64,000 bases of DNA from Cephalotus follicularis (taxonomy: Eukaryota > Streptophyta > Magnoliopsida > Oxalidales > Cephalotaceae), in assembly GCA_001972305.1 (NCBI GenBank), contig BDDD01001946.1, positions 113,392 through 177,391 on the forward strand, written 5' to 3'. Every line of letters starts with the position of its first letter. Position 1 is the first letter of the stretch. Below the pieces are notes generated by a model. The model saw only the letters and a list, made by a program, of their open reading frames with translations, was not told the origin of the DNA and did no database searches. Both the position numbers and the translations under genes were made by a program. This document shows positions 33,092-44,711 of the stretch, piece after piece.

Positions 33092-33399
33092 GTTCTCCTC
33101 CCCATGTGATTTTCGCATATTCCTTTGTGGACTTCTCTCAGAGCATAATCAGCCTCTATGGGAATTAGACATCTTAACAAATGAAAAGAGAAATACCTTT
33201 TGTACAAAATTCCTTCTTTGTATTTATAGCGATTGGATCTGTTCACCAACTTTCTCGCCTCTTCTGGATCCTCTGGCAAAACGCCATCCCTTAGCCAACT
33301 AATGAATGGAGTCATCCAATTTGGCTCTTGCTGGATATCGATGTCTATCACCTATAACGCAGAAATACTGGGTTTGTCTAGATAGTCTATCAGCACAGT

Positions 33400-33588
33400 T
33401 TAATTTTGTTCCAATTCTTTGGCTGTAGCTAGTTTCGACAACAGATCTGCTCTGGTATTTTCTGCTCTGGGAACTTTAAAAATCATGCAGACTTGGAAAG
33501 CAAACTTCAAGTTTTGCACATGGGCCAAGTACTTAGCCATGGTATCTTCTTTGGCTTCGTACTCTCCACTGATCAGACCAACCACCAA
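33400..33588 (-). pseudogene. Second RNase H-like domain of Gypsy copy 2
   Basis: The minus strand reads VVGLISGEYEAKEDTMAKYL and KVPRAENTRADLLSKLA. This is the extra RNase H typical of Tat-clade Gypsy elements, lying between the pol RNase H and the integrase. The copy 3 counterpart is at 55057-55245. Confidence 0.75.
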
Positions 33589-33855
33589 CTGAGAATCACT
33601 AGAGGCTTATAGTTTTTGAACCTCCAAGTGCTTCGCTATTGTCAGTCTGACAATCAGAGCTTCCCATTTTGCCTCATTATTTGTTGCTTTGAATACAAAT
33701 CTCAGATCATACTCTAAGGTTCACCCATCTGGGCTACTTAGTTTTAATCCTGCTCCACTTCCAGAAAGCATGATGACCCATCAATGGATAGCTTCCACAT
33801 GCCCTTCTCACTCCCCACTATCAGAGGAGTCTTCTTCCATATATTTTATGGGTGT

Positions 33856-34869
33856 TGTTGGAAGTCTAGAGGGGGGGTGAATAGACTTATAAAAAATAAT
33901 CTAGCAAATATACCACCAATTTTTAAATAAATACACAAACACACAATGCGGAAAGTAAAGAGTGTAGGGTTTAGAAGGTGCAAACGGATTTATAGTGGTT
34001 CGGCAAACCGCCTACGTCCACTCCCCAAGGCTTCCCCTTGAGTATTCACTAGTATGCCCCAATCCGGGCTTGGAACTCCAACCGAGCTCCAACAAACTTT
34101 CGCTTCAACCAAGCGAAATACAATTTGCTCCAACCGAGCAATACAAGAGACAACCTCTCTTGTAAGGATGAAAATGAAGGTTTAAGAGTTTACAAATTCG
34201 TAGAGAATTTGTTTACAATGAAGCACAACTTTAAACAAAGCTATAAGTGTATACAAGGTAAGAGTAAAGCTTTGTGAATGTGTAAGATTTGCTTTGGATT
34301 TGATCTCTTGTGATTGATTGAATGATTGGTATTGAACTTGAGATAGCTTGAGAGTATGTGTACTTTGAATGCTTGATCAATCTTCTAAGAGTTCCAAATT
34401 TCCTTAAATAGGTAAGCCTCCAACGGATCTATTTTTAACTGACTTTAACAAAACCAGTCGACTGGATTTGGACGGCAGCTGGCTGGATTAATGGCGCGTT
34501 TATTTGAATATAGCCGTTGGGAGAGGGCAGTCGGCTGGACTGTGTAGGCAGCCGGCTGGAGTGTACGGCAGTCGGCTGATCCCCTGCTTCAGTCGGCTGA
34601 TGAGGCTGAATTGAGAATTTGCAAAGCTTCTGTAAAAGTCGGCTGGATCTTGGACAGCCGGCTGGAATCCTGGACAGTCGGCTGGAATTGATGGCAGCCG
34701 GCTGGAATTGCCTGTACCTGCATACACAGCCTTGGCACAACTTTGGACACAAGATTAAGTGAGTAAATGCATTTATAACTCAAGGAATTTATGCGTAGAA
34801 GTAATTTACGTTTGTTAATCATCAAAATAACATGTGAAAAACATTTAATCGGGGTGGCAAAGGCCAACA
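33856..34869 (-). repeat. SIRE-like LTR, left copy
   Basis: TGTTGGAAGTC to GGCCAACA, 1014 bp. On the minus strand it stands after the polypurine tract, so it is the 3' LTR. Confidence 0.9.
34450..34720. repeat. Cluster of the near-palindromic CAGYCGGCTG motif in the SIRE-like LTR
   Basis: Variants of CAGCCGGCTGGA or CAGTCGGCTGGA occur about ten times in 270 bp at irregular spacing. CAGCCGGCTG is its own reverse complement. The right LTR carries the same cluster at about 35482-35752. It produces Pro/Ser-rich spurious open frames. It may be a binding-site cluster or recombination-prone repeat; this is inference. Confidence 0.85.
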
Positions 34870-34887
34870 ATCTCCCCCTTTTTGATT
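34870..34887 (-). other. Polypurine tract, the only interior left between the SIRE-like LTRs
   Basis: AATCAAAAAGGGGGAGAT on the minus strand, directly before the TGTTGG of the 3' LTR. In this family the tract primes plus-strand synthesis. Confidence 0.85.
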
Positions 34888-35901
34888 TGTTGGAAGTCTA
34901 GAGGGGGGGTGAATAGACTTATAAAAAATAATCTAGCAAATATACCACCAATTTTTAAATAAATACACAAACACACAATGCGGAAAGTAAAGAGTGTAGG
35001 GTTTAGAAGGTGCAAACGGATTTATAGTGGTTCGGCAAACCGCCTACGTCCACTCCCCAAGGCTTCCCCTTGAGTATTCACTAGTATGCCCCAATCCGGG
35101 CTTGGAACTCCAACCGAGCTCCAACAAACTTTCGCTTCAACCAAGCGAAATACAATTTGCTCCAACCGAGCAATACAAGAGACAACCTCTCTTGTAAGGA
35201 TGAAAATGAAGGTTTAAGAGTTTACAAATTCGTAGAGAATTTGTTTACAATGAAGCACAACTTTAAACAAAGCTATAAGTGTATACAAGGTAAGAGTAAA
35301 GCTTTGTGAATGTGTAAGATTTGCTTTGGATTTGATCTCTTGTGATTGATTGAATGATTGGTATTGAACTTGAGATAGCTTGAGAGTATGTGTACTTTGA
35401 ATGCTTGATCAATCTTCTAAGAGTTCCAAATTTCCTTAAATAGGTAAGCCTCCAACGGATCTATTTTTAACTGACTTTAACAAAACCAGTCGACTGGATT
35501 TGGACGGCAGCTGGCTGGATTAATGGCGCGTTTATTTGAATATAGCCGTTGGGAGAGGGCAGTCGGCTGGACTGTGTAGGCAGCCGGCTGGAGTGTACGG
35601 CAGTCGGCTGATCCCCTGCTTCAGTCGGCTGATGAGGCTGAATTGAGAATTTGCAAAGCTTCTGTAAAAGTCGGCTGGATCTTGGACAGCCGGCTGGAAT
35701 CCTGGGCAGTCGGCTGGAATTGATGGCAGCCGGCTGGAATTGCCTGTACCTGCATACACAGCCTTGGCACAACTTTGGACACAAGATTAAGTGAGTAAAT
35801 GCATTTATAACTCAAGGAATTTATGCGTAGAAGTAATTTACGTTTGTTAATCATCAAAATAACATGTGAAAAATATTTAATCGGGGTGGCAAAGGCCAAC
35901 A
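34888..35901 (-). repeat. SIRE-like LTR, right copy
   Basis: 1014 bp, same ends as the left copy. It is the 5' LTR by orientation. The TG...CA ends and the following GGTGT are clean. Confidence 0.9.
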
Positions 35902-36136
35902 GGTGTATTGTCTCGCACAAAATCAGCCAAGACCTGAGACTTTATCGTTGGTCTGGCTTCATATCTCACATCGTATTCGCCCCTTTGACAGACCACTTGA
36001 CTAGCCTTCCTGAAGTATCTGGCTTTGCTAGCACCTGTCTAAGTGGTTTATCAGTTAATACTTTGATGGTGTTGGCTTGAAAATACGGCCTAAGTTTTCT
36101 CAACGCAATGATCAATGCATATGCACATTTTTTCAC

Positions 36137-36923
36137 CTATGGATACCTTCCATCAGCATCGTTCAAGGCCTTGCTCACGTAATATACCGTCCTCTGAACT
36201 TTGTTTTCTTCTCTTACCAACACCGCACTTACCACGCCTTGTGTCACCGCTAAGTACAAATACAAGTCTTCCCCATCTTTCGGCTTTGACAAAATAGGAG
36301 GGGAAGCCAAATATTCCTTCAATTCTTCAAAGGCTGCTTGACACTCTTCTGTCCAAAGGAACCCCTTCGGGTCCCTTAAAACTTTGAAGAAAGGAAGACA
36401 CTTCTCCGCTGACTTGGAGATAAATCTGCTCAGAGCTGCAATCTTGCCGTTTAGCCTCTACACATCCTTTATAGATTGTGGAGGTTTCATGCTCTGTACA
36501 GCTGAGATCTTTTCTAGGTTGGTCTCCATTCCTCTGTCGGAGACCATAAACCCGAGAAACTTTCCAGAGGTGACCCCAAAAGTCCATTTGGAAGGATTGA
36601 GGCGCCTCCTGTATTTTCTCAACACCCCAAAGGTCTCCTCCATGTCCTTTATGTGCAGGCTCCTTGCTGGGGTTTTTAACTAGCATGTCGTCAATGTAGA
36701 CCTCCATATTTTTCCCGATTTGGGGCTGAAATATATTATTGATCAACCGTTGGTAGGTCGCTCCAGCATTTTTTAAACCAAAGGGCATGACTTTATAACA
36801 ATACATACCCTTGTCTGTGATGAAGGCTGTCTTGTTCCCATCTGGTCCATACATAAGAATCTGATTATAGCTAGAATAAGCATCCAAGAAGCTAAGCATC
36901 GTATAGTTGGAGGTCGCATCCAC
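36137..36923 (-). pseudogene. Gypsy copy 2 reverse transcriptase and RNase H region
   Basis: The minus strand shows LSFLDAYSSYNQILM (palm aspartate region), CYKVMPFGLKNAGATYQR and the catalytic VYIDDMLVK. Toward 36137 comes the RNase H start, YLASPPILSKPKDGEDLYLY with KVQRTVYYVSKAL. Ty3/Gypsy order. Fossil, broken. Confidence 0.9.
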
Positions 36924-37454
36924 TAGCTGGTCAATCTTTGGGGCAAGCCTTGTTGAGGTCTGTGAAGTCTATACACATCCTCCACTTGTTGTTTGCTTTC
37001 TTTACTAGTACCGGGTTTGCCAACTAGTCAGAGTACTGCACTTCCCTGATAAAGCCTGCTTGCAAAAGTTTATTCACCTCGGCCGTTATTGCTTGTTGCC
37101 TCTCTTAGGCAAAATTTCTCTTTTTCTGCCTCGTCGGGATCCGCGATGGATCCACATTTAGTTTGTGAACCATTACCTCTGTGTTGATCCCTGAGACCTC
37201 CTCTGTAGACCAGGTGAATACACCTTTATTATTCTTGAGAATGTAATCAGTTCCTCTTTCTCCACAACTCCCAACTGGGAACCAATCTGGAAGACCTTGT
37301 CTGTGTTGCCTTGTTCTAAGGGCACTTGCACCACATCCTCTATTGGTTGTGGACGCTCAGGCTCTACCTCCCATCTAGGCTCCACATTTGTTATAAGAAG
37401 GGCTTTTTCTTTCCCTTTATTCTTTATTGCAGTATGATAATACTGCCTTGCAAC

Positions 37455-37823
37455 TTACTGATCTCCTATAACTTTTTCCACACCAAACCTGATCGAAAAC
37501 TTTACGAGTAGGTGCCTTGTTGACGCTATCGCCTTTATCATGTTCAATCCCGGGTGCCCAATTATTGCGTTGTATGGGCTTGGTGTATCAACCACTAGGA
37601 AAGTGGTATGCACCTGGGTTTGGCAGGGGGTCCTGCCTGCAATAACAGACAAGTCAAAGGATCCCAATGGATGGACCATCTCTCTCACAAATCCTACCAA
37701 ATGAGTCTTCACTGGCTTCAGCTGGTCCTCTGGAATTCTCAACTGATCGAAGACCGGTTTGTGGAGGATGTCTGTTGAGATCCCACTATCGAGGAGGATT
37801 CTCTTCATGATAAATAACTCCAC
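37455..37823 (-). pseudogene. Gypsy copy 2 retropepsin
   Basis: The minus strand reads RILLDSGISTDILHKPVFDQ and later VVDTPSPYNAIIGHPGLN, the two conserved ends of a Gypsy aspartic protease domain (D-S-G active site; the I-I-G-H-P-G flap-side block). It is the longest and clearest of the three copies. Confidence 0.85.
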
Positions 37824-37877
37824 CTAAAGAGTGACCACCACTGGGTCATCATGAGGGAGACGTAATCCCTCCAAGTC

Positions 37878-39717
37878 CTACTCCGAGAAGGATATTACCT
37901 CCTCTTCTCCGCTAATCTTCAACTTTTTTGCCTGCGCTCGTTGTTGTTGCACGAAAAAGGTTTGTCTAGCATAGGCTTTTCTAGCCTGATTATGATCGCC
38001 ACCAAATGCGACCCCTCCAGAGATGGTGTGTATCACATCTCTGGGTTGTTGCTCCGCTTCTTGCTGTGGAGCTTCGTCTCTGCGCTCCCTTCTTCCCCGG
38101 GGAGCATCCATGTCCATATACTTCCTGAGATGACCTTTGCATATCAGATCCTCTATCTGATTTTTCAAATGCCCACACTCATCCGTATAATGCCCATGAT
38201 CACAATGGTATCGACAATACTTGTTTGAGTCCCTCTTGTCTGCTGGGGATCTCAATGGAGTTGGCTACTGGATTGACACTATTTCCTTCTCCACTGCCAT
38301 AATTATGATACGTGTCTCCAAGAGAGGGGAGAAATTGTTGTAATTGGGGATTAGTGTTCCCCGTTTCGGTGAATCCTCCCTCTTGAAGAGTTTGTGCCTG
38401 AGATCATCTTTTGACTGCTCTGGCCCCCCTTTCCTCTTCTACTTCTTCTCTAGAGCACTTCTTGGTTGCTCCTCTTTCTCTTGGTGATCAGACCAGGAGG
38501 TCTTCTGCTTCCTAGTCGTCAAACCCTCCTCTGCGTTCACATATTTCTCTGCTCTTCTAAGAAGTTTTGCCATATCATAGGTTGGCTTCTTCATCAGGGA
38601 GAAGGTGGAAGCCGAGTTGTCTCTCAACCCGCTATTCAAGGCTACCAGAGCAAAGGAAGGCTCCAGGTCCTTTACCATCAGAGACTCCTTGTTGAATTGA
38701 GTCAGGTAATCTCTGAGGGATTCATTCTTTCCTTGCACCACGTTGATCAGATGATTAGAATTCTTTCTCTAGGTGGTGCTGTTAAGGAATTTTGTGACGA
38801 ACATCTCACTGAACTGCTCGAAGTTCACCACTGACTTTAGGGGTAACGTGGAGTACCATGTCTAAGTTTCTCTCGTTAATGTCATCGAAAACCCTCGGTA
38901 AAAGACTACGTCTGAATCTTGGTGGACGACATGATCTGGGTGTAGTACCTCACATGCTGTATTGGGTCAAAGGACCCATCGTATTCTCTGCATGTTTGGA
39001 GCATTAACCATCTCGCCATGGGCTCCCTCAATATCTCTGGAGCGAAGGGAGTGCAGTTTAGAATCCAAATTAGCCGATTGAGTTGAATCCGTGTCTTCTA
39101 GATTTATATATGGACCAGCTCTGGCGAGGAACTTATCCAAGGTTTTTGCTTCCCTCTTGATCTGGGATGAGTAGAACTTTCCCTTCTCTAAGCGTTGTGT
39201 GACCACTGCCGAGGCCACGGCCTGGTTAAGATCAGACTCTGGCTACCGCCAATCTGAATCTTTTCACATACTTTCTCAAGGACTCATGTGACCTTTGATT
39301 GATGCCGAACAAGTTTATTGTCGTCTTCCTTTGCCTTCTACTAGCAATGAAGTATGAAACAAATTGGTAGCTTCGTTTTTCAAAGGTTGAGATGGAATTG
39401 AGAGGCAGACTTGCGAACCAAGACCTTATCGGTCCTCTAAGGGAGGATGGGAACACACGGCACTTTATCGCATCCCTAAGGCTATAGAAAATAATGAGAT
39501 CCTTGAAAGCGATAAGATGGTCCTCGAGATCCTCTTCTCCATCATATTGATCAAACTTTGGAAGTTCGAATCCTTCAGGCATGGATTCTTCAGTTATGTT
39601 TGTCGTGAAGGGGTGAATGCTATGTCTGAGCAACACCTCAATATGGTTGAGTTTGTCTTTCAAAATTCCCAGCCTTTTATATGCACACTCTTTCTCTTCT
39701 ATTCTTTGATCTCTCAA
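37878..39717 (-). pseudogene. Gypsy copy 2 gag region with two gag-like blocks and zinc knuckle
   Basis: From the right: block one reads GPIRSWFASLPLNSISTFEK (about 39232-39500). Next is a tail, ARAGPYINLED, near 39110. Then a second block starts near 38985 (DPIQHVRYYTQIM) and continues to NESLRDYLTQFNKESLMV and LLRRAEKYVNAEEGL (38439-38741). The Tat-type knuckle YCRYHCDHGHYTDECGHLK lies near 38175-38240. The gag module appears to be present twice in series. Confidence 0.75.
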
Positions 39718-40649
39718 GTATTGGACGAGTCTTGCGCTTTAGTGTTTGGCTTTGGTGGGTTCCTTTTCTTCTTAACCCATCTACTGGCTGACGAGCTGTC
39801 TTCCCTAGACTTATTCTTCCAGGGTGATGTTTCCACGCGGGCCCATTTTCTTTCATGACATTCTACTGAGGTTGGGACTGCTTTCTCCCTCGCCTTCTCC
39901 TATCCTTTCAAAGGACGACTTAGGCCTCCACGTTCATTCTGTCGAACTGATAGAATAGCATCAGCCCGCTTCGGATTCACTCATTGCACCAGATAATCCA
40001 TGCCCAATGATTGGGCAAACAAAAACATTTTGTGGGCCAACTTCTTCGTCTCAACTTGGGTGGCTAGCCATTCTCCATTATCCTTCCTCTGGATTGGATT
40101 GTCAGGGAGATCAACGATTGCTGACCTCATGTCCGGTAGCTAGACTCCGACTATGAGGTTGTTCAGCGTTGGGATGCTCATCCCAAAGTTCTCTCTTTGG
40201 GTTGTTTCTAGTGACCCGTTGGAGCGATACTTTGACCATCGATTGGTTTTTAGAAGGGATTGTCTTCGATCCTCTCGGTTGTCCAAACATAGGGTTGGGT
40301 TGGGACGAACGGAGATTTTGACTAACTTTTTGTCTAATTTTCCAAAAACGACACGAATGTTGATGCTCAAATTCGATCAACAATGAATTTGTAATTACCC
40401 TTCCCTGAGGTTGAACTGAGTGTGATTGCAAGATGCCTGTCGCGACTGAGGTTGACATGAAATATGTTAAAAATGGTCAAAAGATAGCTCTGGAGTGGTC
40501 TCCGAGACTATCCTCTGACGATCAAGTTAGAGTTCATCCTGAGGCAGATGTTTTTGTGTTGAAGTGTGCCACCCGAGGTGTTCTATGCCTTGGTCGAGAT
40601 GGTTGTGTGCGTATGCCGAGATGATCAAGTAGGTGATAGAGTGAGAAAA

Positions 40650-41066
40650 TGTCTAACCCCCGTAAATGCAGTAGTTGGGAATATTTTTAAGGGGGGTTAT
40701 GACATTCGAATGTTCGTTTTGCCCCCGCTGTTTGTCTTCTGTTGAGAATGTTTGAGTAATTTCTAGGGTATTAAATGCTGGCCACCTCCCTTGTTACTGC
40801 TCTAAAAAATCAAACTAGAGTCAGTGTCTGTCCCATCTTCATTTAAGTGCATTTAAGTCTCATGATGGTAGAGGTACTAGGAGACTAACTAGATAAATGG
40901 CCCGAGATAATCTGCTGGAGTGAACCTGAGACCTCCGATCTCTTATCGGAGAAGCATTGCCATGTCAGCTGGTTGAGATAGATCCTTCTCAGCTGAGATG
41001 GGATGATCCGGTATTCGACTTCCATTTTGCCTCTGATGTCGGGGGAAGAACCGATGATCCTCAACA
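40650..41066 (-). repeat. Putative 5' LTR of Gypsy copy 2
   Basis: 417 bp, TGTTGAGGATC to GTTAGACA on the minus strand, nearly identical to 4913-5329. Same reasoning and same caveat as for copy 1. Confidence 0.5.
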
Positions 41067-41426
41067 AATTGTTATTTTATAACTGTAAATCAATTCATTA
41101 ACTAACTCAAACCTCTCTTTACACAATTTTATATTTTTGAGATATATCTTTCAAGCCTCTTTATCTAATTTTCACTCTTTGAGATTTGTCTTTCAAGTTA
41201 ATTGATTCCTCTCTCATTCTCTGTTTGTGAGTATTTTAGAATTTATTATATATATTTTAAACATTTTATTTCGATAAATAATGATATTATATTAATTTTT
41301 TACAACCTTTTTTGTCATACATATGATGAACTTGAACTTTCAATTTTCTAATTCTACCAGTCTACTGCTATTATTCTCTTAATTTATTTGCTTAATTACT
41401 TAGTTATACAGACATACAAGTTAAAT

Positions 41427-41666
41427 ATGGACCTCAATAGATCTGGAGGCCAATTAGGATCAAGCTTCGACTCTGTCAAAAGAAGATGGCGGACACTGCC
41501 TGGTGTTTTTACTGGTCCGAGCATGTCGTATTTTTATTCAGAGGATGTCAAAATTCTGAATACCATGCCACACTTGAATGCATACGACATTTACACTCAA
41601 CCTCGAGACGATTTTAATTTTGACCCATTCGCGAACGTTGATTTTGTTCAATACCACTTTGCCTAA
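41427..41666 (+). CDS. Hypothetical 79-aa ORF or exon, uninterrupted copy
   Basis: ATG follows a splice-acceptor-like TTATACAG (ending 41411). It encodes MDLNRSGGQLGSSFDSVKRR and ends in NFDPFANVDFVQYHFA. I recognise no domain. The protein is acidic and aromatic-rich toward the C-terminus. The stop is followed by a 100-bp stretch that in another frame reads like protein and ends at a GGTGTTG|GTAAGC donor-like site, so it may be a decayed exon of a larger gene. The unit A copy is split by a Copia element. Confidence 0.35.
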   Translation: MDLNRSGGQLGSSFDSVKRRWRTLPGVFTGPSMSYFYSEDVKILNTMPHLNAYDIYTQPRDDFNFDPFANVDFVQYHFA

Positions 41667-42705
41667 GAAGATTAACATGAAACACCCTCAAATGCAACAG
41701 TCCCTGGGAACCAAGCCTCTGAGCAAACTGAATAACCCGAAGCAATGGTTATGTCGTCCGGTGTTGGTAAGCGAAAATCTTCTGTGGTTATGTCGTCCGG
41801 TGTTGTCGTTTCAGCTAGTCCGAATTGTCTATGTGTAAGGTTGTGCTACCGGGTTATCCGACTTTTTGTTTTTTTGTTGATGGCCGCTAAGACGATGTCA
41901 TTGTATAATAAGCTTACCCAATCGTTGTGCTACTTACTTATCCGGGTTTTAGTTTAATGATAATATCTTTCAAAACTTACATTAAAAGTATTAATTGCTC
42001 CTAAGATTTCATAACAGCTCAATCGAGGACATTAACTATCAATTTTTGCTCAATTGAGGACCTGTCATGAGCAAGAACTTAACTTTACGAGATATAATTC
42101 TTCAATTTAGGTATTGTTCTAATCTTGTCTTTAAAGAATTCTACTAATACACTCAACCTCCAGACGATTTTAATTTGGACCCATTTGCGAACATTGGTTT
42201 TGTTCAATACCACTTTGCCTAAGAAGATTAACATGAAACACCCTCAAATGCAACAACGCTGGAAACCAAGCCTCTAAGCAAACTGAACAACCCGAAGCAA
42301 CGATTATGTCGTCCGGTGCTGGTAAGTGAAAAGCTTCTGTGGTTATGCCGTCCGATGTTGTCGTTTCAGCTAGTCCGAATTGTCTATGTGTAAGGTTGTG
42401 CTACTGGGTTGTCCGACTTTTTGTTTTGTTGTTGATGGCTGCTAAGACGATATCATTGTATAATCAGCTTACCCAATCGTTGTACTACTTACTTATCCGG
42501 CTTTTAGTTTAATGATAATATCTTTCAAAACTTACATTAAAAGTATTAATTGCTCCTCAAATTTCATAACAGCTCAATAAGAACATTAACTATTAATTTT
42601 TGCTCAATTAAGGACCTGTCATGAGCAAGAACTTAACTTTACGAGATATAATTCTTCAATTTATGTATTGTTCTAATCTTCTCTTTGAAAAATTCTACTA
42701 ATATT
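41594..42705 (+). repeat. 556-bp tandem duplication, unit B
   Basis: Second half starts at 42150. Same arrangement as 11074-12187 in unit A, so it was inherited through the segmental duplication. Confidence 0.9.
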
Positions 42706-43214
42706 ATATACTCACTCTTATATCATTGATTTTTCGTCATATCAGGTTCTCAATTTAACCAAAAGATAGTTTATGTTATCGATTAAATCGTTTTTAAGTC
42801 TAAGAGCAATTGATACTTTCGCTATAAGTTCAAGAGGAAAATTAAGTTTGACAAATTAAAAACAAATCATATCTTTTACTTCTTTTCTTTCCACTTAATA
42901 GTACAAAAAGTAAGTGAGAAAATTTTTAATATTTAATTATATAGAAAATTGAACATAAGATTTAATTTAATTATTGTTTATCACATAAGGCAACAATTAT
43001 ATATTTATATAAAAAGTAAAAAGACAAAATAATGGTAACGTGCCAATAAGCAATTATCATGCATCAGGTAAAATACAAGTAAGCACACTGATTTTGAAAA
43101 TCAATCTAAATCGACTGTTGTAAATCAAGCTAAATCGACCGTTGCACCGAAATATTTGAAACCAGTTTAAAAATCTAAAAAAGCTAGTCGTTTTTTTTTA
43201 AAACTCAATATCGT
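42706..43214. other. AT-rich spacer, unit B
   Basis: Counterpart of 12188-12694. No gene seen. Confidence 0.6.
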
Positions 43215-43332
43215 AATTCCCCTATAAATATAATGATAAAACCATATTCTATAATAAACTACTCACGAGTACAGTTTACCGTTGCTCTTTCGTTCTTTGT
43301 TAGCTGTTTTTGCGTCTCCCGTCATCGTTGGT
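43215..43332 (+). promoter_or_regulatory. Promoter-like TATA box and leader, unit B
   Basis: CCCCTATAAATATAATG at about 43219, then a pyrimidine-rich leader and CATCGTTG|GTAATGG near 43329. It matches the unit A leader closely. Confidence 0.45.
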
Positions 43333-44711
43333 AATGGTTTGTCGATTTTCGCTTTGTTTACGGTTTTGAATTTCTGCATTTCCGTTTGTTTTATCGATTC
43401 CCATTTCTGATTTCTAGCTTTTGATTTGTTCGATTGTTGTTTAGATTTGGCACGCCATTTTTAGTGCGACTTCTTGAAATAGGATTTCTTCCTGTTTCCA
43501 AGAATTTTGTTTTACTCATATGTTTTGTTCATTTTGTTTTACTGTTTATTTTTTCAATGTTTGAATGTGATAATTTCTTATAATCTGATGACACCATGAC
43601 TTTGATTTTCTTTGCCAAGATTTCTTCCTGTTTGCCCACTGTTTATCTTCAGACTGGGTTTTGTTTTCCTTATTGTTTTCCTTATTTCTTGTTAAGTTTC
43701 AATTATTGATGACTCCTTATCATCCGATAATATATAGTACCAAGATTTCTTCCTGCTCTTCTTGGTTATTTTCAAATTGGGATTTGTATGTTTCTTAAAT
43801 TTTTCCCCTTGTTATTTGGTACTAAAGATGAAGATCTCTCATATCGTTGGGGCTGATCCAAAGGGTTTTTGAGAGAAAGAATGGTAAAATCTAGAAACCG
43901 CAAATGAACAGGTGGAAATGTAAAATCTGAGGGCATTATGATGTTCCTCATTTTATGGTAGTTTTCAATTTGAATCAAATTCAGTTTGCTGCTTGTTTTC
44001 CTTTCTTCTATTTCCATGGTTTCATCAGTGGCTTTTTTTTTTTATCTTGAGAGCTTGACAGGACGTGTAATTTTTTCTCCTCAATGGCTTTTTTTAGTTT
44101 ATTTGTCAATTGTTTTTTTTTGTTTGAATGGTTTATTTGCCCAATTTTAATCTCAAATTATGGTGCTTGATTGCATTTTCTTCAATATATTATTATCTGA
44201 TTTATTTTCCACAAGTTGAATGGTTAGGTAGTGGTGTTAACATTGATGAGATTGGACTTGAGCTTCTTGGTATGATTTTTTATCTATCTCTCCTAGATTG
44301 AAGAATTTAATGTATATTATGAACAATATAGCACAATTTGAATGATGATTTATGAGGGTTTGCTTTAAATTCCAAAATGTATGTGACTGTTGAAATGTTT
44401 GGGTTTATTTGAATAACATATTACTTATTCAAATGTAAATTTTGGCTTCCTTGGAAGTTATTGAACTGTATACCAGCTCGTGTGAGCCAAATGAAGATCC
44501 TTTTTAGCCACTATGAGAGATGAAATAGTTGCTAGTTAGTAATTATAGATATGTTAATATTATCTCTGTAGCACTCTGAGTCATGTGCAGGTGCTTAGGG
44601 GTGTAGATACATTGCCAAGTGTTGATATAATACTGACAGAAATTTGATGTTCATATTTCCTGCTGCATTTTTTTTTATAAAACAAAATAACAATGTGGCT
44701 AATATTTTGAG
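43333..44711 (+). other. Leader-intron-like sequence, unit B
   Basis: T-rich, no coding recognised. It includes about 400 bp (about 43931-44320) that is missing from unit A, where a short local duplication stands instead. Confidence 0.5.

Larger units (their letters stand above)
30376..33096 (-). mobile_element. Ty1/Copia element nested in Gypsy copy 2
   Basis: LTRs at 30381-30804 and 32669-33091 (424 and 423 bp, about five or six differences) are flanked by GTTCT at 30376-30380 and 33092-33096. Gypsy copy 3 near 54750-54756 shows the empty site. On the minus strand, the primer site TGGTATCAGAG lies next to the right LTR, gag follows, then an assembly gap, then RNase H and a polypurine tract next to the left LTR. 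The interior outside the gap is under 1.4 kb. Young by LTR identity. Confidence 0.95.
33851..35906 (-). mobile_element. SIRE-like Copia LTR pair with 18-bp interior
   Basis: Two 1014-bp LTRs (33856-34869 and 34888-35901) are separated by only 18 bp. They are flanked by GGTGT (33851-33855 and 35902-35906). Gypsy copy 3 near 55508-55512 shows the empty site. The spacer reads AATCAAAAAGGGGGAGAT on the minus strand, the polypurine tract typical of SIRE elements, and the LTR start TCTAGAGGGGGGGTGAATAG is also SIRE-like. I see only about two differences between the LTRs, so it is very young. No coding interior is present. Confidence 0.9.
30045..41066 (-). mobile_element. Tat-like Ty3/Gypsy fossil, copy 2, with two nested elements
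   Basis: Read on the minus strand from 41066: putative 5' LTR, gag, zinc knuckle, protease, reverse transcriptase, RNase H, a second RNase H-like domain (33400-33588) and part of the integrase, ending near 30045. The second RNase H-like domain is the hallmark of the Tat clade. A Copia element (30381-33091) and a SIRE-like LTR pair (33856-35901) sit inside it. The end at 30045 is shared with copy 3, so truncation preceded the duplication. Broken, with many breaks. Confidence 0.9.

Noticed and set aside
34435-35920. Repeated minus-strand Ser/Pro-rich frames in the SIRE-like LTRs
   Set aside because: They come from the CAGYCGGCTG motif cluster; both LTRs carry them and no domain is present.
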